From NCBI RefSeq assembly GCF_000730425.1, contig NZ_CP008896.1, forward strand, positions 2,542,001 through 2,606,000: a DNA stretch of 64,000 nt. The letters are read 5' to 3'. The position numbers were made by a program, and so were the translations under genes. This stretch comes from Pseudomonas fluorescens. Its GTDB lineage: Bacteria; Pseudomonadota; Gammaproteobacteria; Pseudomonadales; Pseudomonadaceae. The notes below the pieces were generated by a model. That model was not told where the DNA came from and did no database searches. It saw only the letters and a program-made list of their open reading frames with translations. Each line of letters begins with the position of its first letter. The first letter of the stretch is position 1. This document shows positions 16,967 through 24,826 of this stretch, piece by piece.

Positions 16967-19900
16967 ATGACCCAAGCACAAGCAAAAGGTCATCCCTGCA
17001 TGCCAACCACTGTCATAGAACGATCCCTGTCGATCAGCGAAAAAAAGCCGGTTCATTACACATTCATCCAACAGCAACTGCCGTACTGGCTGCTGGACGC
17101 CAGCCCCCAACGGTTGGCAACCCTGAAAACACTCAGGCCAACCATCGGCGAACGCCAACTCAGCCCCTCGGCACTCAGGGCCATGAAGCAAGCTCTGGGT
17201 GATCACTGGGCCAGCCAGAATACTCTCGATAAAACCCTTGCCCCACTCAATGACATCCAGGCTTTTGCCCTGCCGTTGCTCAAGGACGCCCTGCGCGAAT
17301 ACGGCGATATTGATGTGCTGCACACCTGGATTCGCCTCTATGCGCCGGCCAACTCTCCCTGGTGGGCGATCAATGTGCTGCCTGGCGTTACCAGCCGCAC
17401 CGTCACCTTGCTCGATGCAGCACTGCACAATTTTTCAGCCACGGAAACCTTCGCCGATTTCGCCTTCCTGTCCGATGAAGATGCCCGCGGCCAGCGCCAA
17501 ACATTGACGTTTACCCATCACACAAGCGGCCAGGTGCTAAACGCCGATACGTTCAAGGCGCTCTGTCGCGACCTCGATGTAGGGGCACGCTACCAATACC
17601 AACTGCGAGCGACGCTGGGGTTCGATAACCCGCCGGTTGCCAACGCGCTGCGCCAAAAGGTCACCCATAACCTCAAGGCCGCCCTGAACTGCGCAGCCCA
17701 TATAGCCCTGGCGCACAAACACATTACCCAGGACGCCTACCGCTTGATCCAGGCCATAGTCACAGGCGCGTCGGGACAGATGATGTTCGGCGGCAAGCCT
17801 GTGGAGTTCTACACCCTGGACCTGCTGCAAACCCGCCTGGTCGGGATCCTGGTCATCACCTCGCAAACGGCCGACTGGGGGACCGGGCGGATGCTGGCGT
17901 ATGTTCCCCATGATTCGCAACATCCGCTGAAGGAATACCCTTCGTCGCTGGATTTCGTCAAAGAGCTGACCAGCCAATTGCGCAACAACCCACCTGCCAC
18001 GGATGCGCGGCGCCCCTCTTACCAGCAGTTTTTCAGCCAGTTCGTCCCCCACGACCAACGTGGCCGTTTCTTTAGCCAACTCAACACCCTGCTCGCGACC
18101 GTGAGCTGGCATCCTCGAGCACCGGGCGACAACCGTCCGAACTGGCGGGCAACCCCGCTGCAGGCACCCAACCTGCAATTTCGCATTCAGCCCATACGCG
18201 ACGACACCGCCAACCGCGCCAGCCATCCGGCCGGTGACGATCTGTGGCGCTACCTGTACCGGGTCAAGCTGAACAAAGTCGTCAACGATGCTCGGGAAAT
18301 CGCCATTTCCACCCACTATGCCGATCGTATTGCTCGCTGGGCGTGGTGGGACAACTTGCAAAAAATGCTCTCGGACCTTGCCAACGCCGCCCTTATGGTG
18401 GCGACGCCCTTCGTGCCGTTGCTCGGTGAGCTGGTGTTGGCCTATACCGCCTACCAGGTGCTCAACGACATCTTCGAAGGCATCGTCGACTGGAGTGAAG
18501 GCCTGCAACTGGAAGGATGGGAACACACCCTGGCGGTGGCGGAAAACCTCGTTCAACAAGGCCTGTTCCACGCAGGTGGGCAGCTCACCGACATCGCGCG
18601 GGTGAAACTGTCGCCGTTTGTCGACCGGCTCAAACCCATCCAGATCGCGCCAGGCGACACCCGCTTATGGAACCCTGACCTGAGGCCCTATCAGCACCGC
18701 AAGCTGCGTTTGCCAAAGGACCTTCCTCCCCAGCAAACCGGGCTGTACCTCCATCAGGGCAAGCAGATCATCCGCGTAGACAACCAGCATTACGAGGTCC
18801 GGCAGGACCCCACAACCCAGGCGTTTCACCTCGCCCATGCCGAGCGCGCCGACGCCTATCGCCCACAGGTCACACTCAATGGCAGCGGCGCCTGCGTGCT
18901 GGAAGGCGAGCAACCACGTACCTGGAGCAACAGCCGGTTACTGCGCCGCCTGGGGCCACAGACAGATAGGCTGAGCGATGGCGAACTTGAACAGGCGCGG
19001 CTCATCAGCGCTGTGGACTACGGTGCGCTACGTTACATGTACGTCAACAATCAGCCGATCCCACCCTTGCTCGCCGACACCCTCAAACGCCTTAACAACA
19101 AGCGACAGATCAGCGTCAGCATCGAGCAAATCCGCACCGCCCAGCCGCTTGATCCTTCGTCCTACTGGTTTGAACAAATGGTCACCGAGCTTGAAGGCTG
19201 GCCGCAGGACAAGGCCTTGCATGTCTACGAGCACTCAGACCTGTCCGGCCCAATACGGCGTTACGGCAACCCGGCTGCCCAGGGCCGCGACGTGCTGGCC
19301 TTGAGCACCGCCGACATCATGGCGGGCCGGTTACCGGAAAAAGTCGTGGTGTTTCTCGATCCACAACAGCTCAGCCACCTGCTGGGTGAAACCTGGCGAG
19401 CTGCCGAGCAGGTACAGGCCCTGCGCGAGCGGCTGGCCGAGTATGTTGAACGACAAAGTGAGTCCCTCAACCAGCACCTCTACACGCAACAGGAAGCATC
19501 CGATGCCCCTCTCATCCAACTGTTGCGTACCCAGTATCCCGAGTTACCCCTGAGCATCGCCCAACGCCTGATCAGCCATACCCGCGGGCGCCACCTTAAA
19601 GTCATGAACGAGGACAAGCGCCTGCCGCTGGACGTCAAGAACCAAGCCCAGGAATTGGACTTCGAAGTCTCCAGTACCCGCATGTTCGAGCAAATCTACC
19701 AAGGTCAACACCTCATGGCACAGACCGAGTCACTGGCGCTCAACACCTTGAGAATTCACACCGACGCACTGGCCAACCTGCGCATCGAAATTCGCGACAG
19801 AACCCCCGCCGGCGGCTTGCGTACCCAGGTTGGTGCACAAGACGCCTCAAACGTGCGGATCCTGGTACGCAATAGAAACGCGCAGTACCGAGTGTTCAAT

Positions 19901-22123
19901 GCCCAAGGCAAACTGATGCACGGCGCCACCGACTTCTACAATGCAGTGTTCCAGGCCCTGATCACCGACAAACGCTTTGTCGATGGCGAGAAGCTCAGGT
20001 CATGGTTGATTGAAAAAATCGCAGTTCCCGCACAGCGGCGCCTGATCATGGCGCAACCACCGATCCGCGCATACGCCGAACACGAGATACTTGTCCTGCT
20101 GGGAGGCTGCAACACCAGCACCTTACGTGGCGTGTCAGCGGATAGCGCCCCTGCCGCCACCTTGCAGCAACGCATCAAAAGATGGCTCCCGCAAATGTCC
20201 GAGCAAGGCGTCAGGAGTTTTTCCCAAAGCGCAGAGAGTGAAGAGGGCATGAGGGTACTGGAACGCCTGGAAAGCGAAGGCCAGGCCTTTGAAGGAGCCC
20301 TGGACGCCTACGTCAGGTCTGAAACCCGCTGGCCGGCCGGCAGTCGGCTGGAAGCCATGGATCGAAAAATCCGCGGCGAACTTGCCCATACACTGATGAA
20401 CGCCTGGCGTGCGAGCCATGCACAGCGGCACAACGAACAGGCCCCTCGGGGGCGTGGGATCAGACTGGACCTGTCGCAGGTTCAATGGCCCGACAAACTC
20501 CCCACATTGCCCACCCAGTTGCGACAAGTCACCGCCCTGCATATGCTCGACCGTGGTTTTACTTCGGATCAAGCTGACTTCCTGCAGCACTTCCCTTGCC
20601 TTCGCATCCTTGACCTTACTGGTAACCGCCTGGAAACACTGCCCGCGGCCATAGCGCAGATGAAATTGCTCAGGGAACTGAACCTGGCCGAAAACAAAAT
20701 TGTGCTGGACGCTTCCACCGTCGCACAGCTGCGTAACCTCTCGCACCTGCGCGCCCTGAGCCTGGCCAACAACCCATTGGGCAGCGTGCCGGATATCAGC
20801 CTGATGCCTAACCTGGACATGCTCCTGCTCAGCGATACAGGAATCAGCGCATGGCCTGCCGGCCTGTTCAGCCAGCCGCGTAACGAGGCATTCATCCTGG
20901 AACTGCGGGGCAACCCCATTACCACGGTCCCCGATGTGGCCCCTGACTCCGAATCGGCGATGGTAATTGCCTTGGCTCACCTGGATCGTTCAACGTTGCA
21001 CCTTGATGCCCAGATCCGCCTTGAAACCTACAGGACCGTGCTCGGACTGGACCCTCATCGAACCTATGAACCCCAGGGGTCAAGCGAGTTCTGGCTCGAC
21101 GGCCTGGATGACGAGAACCAGGCGCGCTATTACGCCCTGTGGAACGACCTGGAACATGAACACGGCTCCCAAGGCTTTTTCGAAGTGATCAAGTCCCTGG
21201 AACCACCGGAGTTTTTCGAAGATCCGGCCGACGAGGCCCTGTACACGCAGAACAGCCCGGTGATGAGAGCACAGGTACGCTTGATGCTGGCGACCATGCA
21301 CACGGACGGTGAGCTGCGCCAGACACTGTTCCAAATGTCCAGTTTCCCAGGGTTATGCCCAGATGCCGGCATGCAGATTTTCAACAACATGGGCATCCAG
21401 GTCCAAGCCAGCCAAGCCCGACTCTTCAGTCGCACGCACGCCGAACGCGAAGAACGGACAGTCAAGCTGGCCAGGGGGGCGGCCAACCTCAGGCTGTTGA
21501 ATGCCGTGGCCCGCGCCGACATCGCCCACCGCCTGAAACCGGTGGACCAGGGCGGCCTGGGCCTGCGGCTCACCTCCCAGGTAATCGACGGCGCGCCCGG
21601 CACCGTCGACGAAGTGGAAGTCCACCTGGCCTATCAGACACGTCTGGCACGCCAACTCGACCTGCCCTGGGTCAGCGAGCACATGCTGTACCGCGCGACG
21701 GCCAACGTCAGCGACACCTCCATCACCCAGGCCCACACGGCCGTCCTGGCCTTGGGCGAAGGTGACGGGCTGGTGGATCAAATGCTGCTCGAGCCTTACT
21801 GGGAAAGGTTTCTCAAGGACCACTACGCAACGGATTACGCAGCCAACGAAGAAAGCAATGACGAGCAGTTCGCGCTACTCGACCAACTGCACAGTGAACA
21901 GCAGGTCTACGCCCAATCCTCTGGCCTGACCGAAGAGCAGAAAGTGCATAAACGCCAAGCACTGCAAGCGCTGGTGGAACGCTTGCAGATAGCAGACCGC
22001 GTCAAGCCAGATGACGTGATGCCTGACGCCCTTTACAACCAGCTCCTCAATGAGCTGGGGGAACGGCGCAAGGAATGGCTACGCGAACAGACCCGCCTGG
22101 CCTTGAGCAGGTGCGATACCTGA
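16967..22123 (+). CDS. LRR / NEL-type E3 ubiquitin ligase-like effector
   Basis: 1718 residues, no signal peptide. The N-terminal half resembles the dermonecrotic-toxin-like domain (DUF6543 type) found in large Pseudomonas proteins, with a hydrophobic stretch at about 460-510. Leucine-rich repeats span about 1183-1325 (LRILDLTGNRLETLPAAIAQ and following). The C-terminal region (about 1400-1718) resembles the NEL ubiquitin ligase of IpaH/SspH effectors, with a CxD motif (C1464-P-D1466 in GLCPDAG) in the catalytic position. NEL effectors act inside host cells after type III secretion; no secretion genes are nearby. An alternative start at ATG 17000 has AAAGG spaced suitably and may be preferred. 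The gene converges on the fimbrial operon, six bases between stops. Confidence 0.85.
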   Translation: MTQAQAKGHPCMPTTVIERSLSISEKKPVHYTFIQQQLPYWLLDASPQRLATLKTLRPTIGERQLSPSALRAMKQALGDHWASQNTLDKTLAPLNDIQAFALPLLKDALREYGDIDVLHTWIRLYAPANSPWWAINVLPGVTSRTVTLLDAALHNFSATETFADFAFLSDEDARGQRQTLTFTHHTSGQVLNADTFKALCRDLDVGARYQYQLRATLGFDNPPVANALRQKVTHNLKAALNCAAHIALAHKHITQDAYRLIQAIVTGASGQMMFGGKPVEFYTLDLLQTRLVGILVITSQTADWGTGRMLAYVPHDSQHPLKEYPSSLDFVKELTSQLRNNPPATDARRPSYQQFFSQFVPHDQRGRFFSQLNTLLATVSWHPRAPGDNRPNWRATPLQAPNLQFRIQPIRDDTANRASHPAGDDLWRYLYRVKLNKVVNDAREIAISTHYADRIARWAWWDNLQKMLSDLANAALMVATPFVPLLGELVLAYTAYQVLNDIFEGIVDWSEGLQLEGWEHTLAVAENLVQQGLFHAGGQLTDIARVKLSPFVDRLKPIQIAPGDTRLWNPDLRPYQHRKLRLPKDLPPQQTGLYLHQGKQIIRVDNQHYEVRQDPTTQAFHLAHAERADAYRPQVTLNGSGACVLEGEQPRTWSNSRLLRRLGPQTDRLSDGELEQARLISAVDYGALRYMYVNNQPIPPLLADTLKRLNNKRQISVSIEQIRTAQPLDPSSYWFEQMVTELEGWPQDKALHVYEHSDLSGPIRRYGNPAAQGRDVLALSTADIMAGRLPEKVVVFLDPQQLSHLLGETWRAAEQVQALRERLAEYVERQSESLNQHLYTQQEASDAPLIQLLRTQYPELPLSIAQRLISHTRGRHLKVMNEDKRLPLDVKNQAQELDFEVSSTRMFEQIYQGQHLMAQTESLALNTLRIHTDALANLRIEIRDRTPAGGLRTQVGAQDASNVRILVRNRNAQYRVFNAQGKLMHGATDFYNAVFQALITDKRFVDGEKLRSWLIEKIAVPAQRRLIMAQPPIRAYAEHEILVLLGGCNTSTLRGVSADSAPAATLQQRIKRWLPQMSEQGVRSFSQSAESEEGMRVLERLESEGQAFEGALDAYVRSETRWPAGSRLEAMDRKIRGELAHTLMNAWRASHAQRHNEQAPRGRGIRLDLSQVQWPDKLPTLPTQLRQVTALHMLDRGFTSDQADFLQHFPCLRILDLTGNRLETLPAAIAQMKLLRELNLAENKIVLDASTVAQLRNLSHLRALSLANNPLGSVPDISLMPNLDMLLLSDTGISAWPAGLFSQPRNEAFILELRGNPITTVPDVAPDSESAMVIALAHLDRSTLHLDAQIRLETYRTVLGLDPHRTYEPQGSSEFWLDGLDDENQARYYALWNDLEHEHGSQGFFEVIKSLEPPEFFEDPADEALYTQNSPVMRAQVRLMLATMHTDGELRQTLFQMSSFPGLCPDAGMQIFNNMGIQVQASQARLFSRTHAEREERTVKLARGAANLRLLNAVARADIAHRLKPVDQGGLGLRLTSQVIDGAPGTVDEVEVHLAYQTRLARQLDLPWVSEHMLYRATANVSDTSITQAHTAVLALGEGDGLVDQMLLEPYWERFLKDHYATDYAANEESNDEQFALLDQLHSEQQVYAQSSGLTEEQKVHKRQALQALVERLQIADRVKPDDVMPDALYNQLLNELGERRKEWLREQTRLALSRCDT

Positions 22124-22129
22124 AACCCA

Positions 22130-23365
22130 TCACACCTCTGAATCCCAGACCACCGTCACCACGCCCGAATAGGTGCTGCCCGGTCGCTTGAGCATTTCGG
22201 CCATGTCGTCCCGGACCACTTCGAAATGCAGGGTACCGGGTCGGTCATTGACGTAATACAGGGGCTGGAACAGCTCGGTGCCGACCCCGTCAAGGCGCAG
22301 TGGCCGTCGGTTGACGGCCTGATCGTCCTGGCCGGCCAGCCCCTGGGGCAGGGTCACGGCCACCTGCAACGGCACCTCGTCGCCCTGGTCGCTGCGCAAG
22401 CCACAGGTGTTGTTAATCACCAGCGAGCACTCAAGCTGCATCTTGAAGCGGCTGCTGGCGGCGAGGCGGAAGGTCTGGTCGCGATACAACCGCGACGGTG
22501 CGCGCCCCTGGTTGAGCCATGCCTGCCAGCCGCCCTGGGGCAGCAGCTCAATACGATTGCCGCCCGGCGGGAGGTCAACCTTGAGGGCATGCTCCACGTT
22601 GAGGACGAAATTGAAGGTCAGATTGTTGTCGTTGGGGATCATCACATCCCCCATGTCAAAGTCCATTCCCGGCCCGACCGAATAGGCCAGGCTGCCGTAG
22701 TACTCACCGGACGACATGACCAGCGGATTGGGTGTACGCAACTCATACGCCAGGTGGATCGAGGTGTAGCGCAGGTTGGGCACCTGAAACCGTGCTTGCT
22801 TGACACAGGTCCCTACGCCCTCTGGGATTCGCCAGAAATAGGCCATGCCCGTAGAGGTTTCAACCTGGCCATTGGTCCGCAGGCAGGGCAGTGCATCCCT
22901 GGACCACCCGCCGCCCTCCCATACTTCGTTATGGCCGCCGCCACCGGTTATCTGCGACGCCCTCGCGCCCAGCTCGTGCCATCCGCCCAGCGCCGCGATG
23001 CGCATTTCTACGGTTTCCTGCTCGCCGGTTCGCGAGTGAGTGACCTGCACCGGCCGCCATTGGGACGGCACGTTGAACATCGCGCCCTGGCGCATCTCGT
23101 TACCGGCCACAATCGGCTGATTGGCCGAGAAGGACAAGGTGGTCAGCAGGCTGAACACCCCCCATCCCGCACAAAACGCCGGTTGCGTGACGCAGTGCCC
23201 AGTGATGGGTGTGGTATTGGTGAACTTGTTGACCATCGGGTTGGAAGGATCTGGCCTGAACACCGCCGTAATGTCCTGGGTGGCCGCCTGTACGGCAACG
23301 CTGCCCAAGCCCATAGCCAACACGACCGCTACCATCGGCACCGACCACTTTTTTAACGCAATCAT
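22130..23365 (-). CDS. CS1-type fimbrial tip adhesin/minor subunit (CooD/CblD-like)
   Basis: 411 residues with a signal peptide ending at AVQA-ATQD. It is the last gene of the fimbrial operon and has the length and position of the tip protein of CS1, CFA/I and Burkholderia cable pili, which caps the fibre and binds the receptor. Paired cysteines (for example C58/C66 and those near PCLRTNG and GTCVKQ) suggest disulfides, and the C-terminal STYSGVVTVVWDSEV is a typical donor-strand-acceptor end. The ATG at 23365 is preceded by GAGGAGG. The 3' end faces the NEL gene with no obvious terminator. Confidence 0.85.
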   Translation of the reverse strand: MIALKKWSVPMVAVVLAMGLGSVAVQAATQDITAVFRPDPSNPMVNKFTNTTPITGHCVTQPAFCAGWGVFSLLTTLSFSANQPIVAGNEMRQGAMFNVPSQWRPVQVTHSRTGEQETVEMRIAALGGWHELGARASQITGGGGHNEVWEGGGWSRDALPCLRTNGQVETSTGMAYFWRIPEGVGTCVKQARFQVPNLRYTSIHLAYELRTPNPLVMSSGEYYGSLAYSVGPGMDFDMGDVMIPNDNNLTFNFVLNVEHALKVDLPPGGNRIELLPQGGWQAWLNQGRAPSRLYRDQTFRLAASSRFKMQLECSLVINNTCGLRSDQGDEVPLQVAVTLPQGLAGQDDQAVNRRPLRLDGVGTELFQPLYYVNDRPGTLHFEVVRDDMAEMLKRPGSTYSGVVTVVWDSEV

Positions 23366-23376
23366 CACGGACCTCC

Positions 23377-23862
23377 TCAGGGCGCCAGAAAATCAAAAAT
23401 CAGGTGGACGGTCCCGTAATAGTCCCCACCGCGATAGCCGCCCGCAGGCTCGATCGCCGAGATGTCCAGCTCCGCCCGGGCGCCCGCACGGGCAACCTCG
23501 GCGTTGACCACTTCGGTCGGCGCCAGGCTCAGCGGAACTCGGTTGAACAACACCTGCAGATCGATCCGGTTGCGACCGTTGTATAGGTAAGGCTCGGCCC
23601 CCAGCCGGGCCGCCACACCGCCATTGAGGTTTTTCACATCAAAGTTCTTGCGCAGGTGGCTGAGTTGGGAGGTCACCAGGTTCCAGGCCAACGGTTGGTC
23701 CTGATTCATCCAGTCAGGCTCGGAGGGCAACACATAGGCTTCATGAACCGGTATGGTCACCGAGACATCAAAGGAGTGACGCTCCTGGATCGCCCAAGTG
23801 CATGGGGCTCCCACCATCAGGGCTGCCAGGACACTGAGTCGTGTCAGTTGCTTGAACATCAT
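23377..23862 (-). CDS. CS1-type fimbrial subunit, minor pilin
   Basis: About 161 residues with a signal peptide (cleavage near CTWA-IQER). The mature N-terminus RHSFDVSVTIP is like the donor strand of CS1-type pilins, and the C-terminal YYGTVHLIFDFLAP is the conserved last strand. It is distinct from the major pilin at 27465, sharing the EPDWMNQDQPLAWNLVTSQL-like stretch in the same relative place. It begins two bases after the chaperone stop (ATG 23862, GGGTG upstream; GTG 23868 is an alternative) and is followed closely by the tip adhesin gene. Confidence 0.85.
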   Translation of the reverse strand: MMFKQLTRLSVLAALMVGAPCTWAIQERHSFDVSVTIPVHEAYVLPSEPDWMNQDQPLAWNLVTSQLSHLRKNFDVKNLNGGVAARLGAEPYLYNGRNRIDLQVLFNRVPLSLAPTEVVNAEVARAGARAELDISAIEPAGGYRGGDYYGTVHLIFDFLAP

Positions 23863-23864
23863 GA

Positions 23865-24623
23865 TCACCCGTTGCTGTTAACCGTCATCGGCTTTTTGGC
23901 CAGGCCTTCAACCAACTGAAAGCTATAGCGGCGACCGGTTTTTTTCTCGAACACCAGTTGGCGCCCCGGAAGAATATGGTGCTTGGTCGTCGGCACACAT
24001 TCAGCCGCATCCGCCGCCGAACAGTCGTGAAACTCATCGAGTATCACCACGCTATTGCCAGCGTTGCGCAGTTGGTACTGGGTCGCTGTTTCATTGATCT
24101 GGGTATCGAAACGGGTGTTTTTGGGCCGCACGAAAAACACCGTGCCATAACCAGCCATCACGTTGACTCCTGCCGCCAGGCCGCTCTTGTACTCGACGCG
24201 CTCCTCGTCGGTGACGGCAAAGTCATCTTCTTTTTCAGGCACCACGGGGATGAAACGCACCCGGAAATAACGCTCCTTGTCCCGCGCGCCCATGTACAGC
24301 AACCGCGTGCCCTGCCGACCGTTGGCCGGCACGATCATCCGCGCCGGGCTGGCCATCAAACCATCGCGACTGGTGGGGTTACCCTTGGCATCCGCCAGAG
24401 CGGCAATGGGCACTTCGCTGGAGGTGCCGTCGGCGTTGTAGACGATTTCCAGCACATTGACCTTGATGAATGCGGTACTGGTCCCACCATTGAACACCCG
24501 CTTCAGATAAGAACTGCGGTCGCCCTCCAGGTAGTCATAGACCACCCCGACATTGATCATCGGCCCTGCCTGGGCCGTCAGCGAACACACGAACAACCCG
24601 ATCCATAACACTGCCTGTTTCAT
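23865..24623 (-). CDS. Alternate-type fimbrial chaperone (CooB/CblB-like)
   Basis: 252 residues starting MKQAVLWIGLFVCSLTAQAG, a clear signal peptide. The periplasmic protein has the immunoglobulin-like pattern of the alternate (CS1) chaperone class rather than the PapD class: SSYLKRVFNGGTSTAFIKVN, ARMIVPANGRQGTRLLY and QYQLRNAGNSVVILDEFHDC. Such chaperones bind subunits and deliver them to the usher. The start ATG 24623 has GAGG eleven bases upstream; a GTG at 24635 is the alternative. It lies between usher and minor pilin. Confidence 0.88.
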   Translation of the reverse strand: MKQAVLWIGLFVCSLTAQAGPMINVGVVYDYLEGDRSSYLKRVFNGGTSTAFIKVNVLEIVYNADGTSSEVPIAALADAKGNPTSRDGLMASPARMIVPANGRQGTRLLYMGARDKERYFRVRFIPVVPEKEDDFAVTDEERVEYKSGLAAGVNVMAGYGTVFFVRPKNTRFDTQINETATQYQLRNAGNSVVILDEFHDCSAADAAECVPTTKHHILPGRQLVFEKKTGRRYSFQLVEGLAKKPMTVNSNG

Positions 24624-24625
24624 CT

Positions 24626-24821
24626 CTAACCACACCTCATTGATTGAACGCGGCCCGGCGGATCATCCACGGGCCGATACTGCAAATGCAGGGAAACACC
24701 ACCCACCGTGACCTTGAGCCTCTACGACCGCCGAGGCCCCAGGGCCGGGCAGCAACACAGTTGCCACTGCCAGATAAATCACCGGCACAGCCCTGCGCGC
24801 CACGGCTATCGTTCTGCACAT
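24626..24821 (-). pseudogene. Small secreted-protein gene, probably frameshifted
   Basis: ATG at 24821 lies five bases after the usher stop and opens a frame encoding a signal peptide (MCRTIAVARRAVPVIYLAVA, then TVLLPGPGASA-VVEA) that closes after 52 residues at 24663. In the next frame, from about 24720, the reading LKVTVGGVSLHLQYRPVDDP continues to a TAG at 24626, two bases before the chaperone ATG. Joining the two frames by removing one base from the GAGG near 24725 gives a plausible secreted peptide of about 64 residues that exactly fills the gap. I infer a one-base insertion, a sequencing error or programmed shifting; the product is unrecognised. Confidence 0.5.
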
Positions 24822-24826
24822 TGCAC

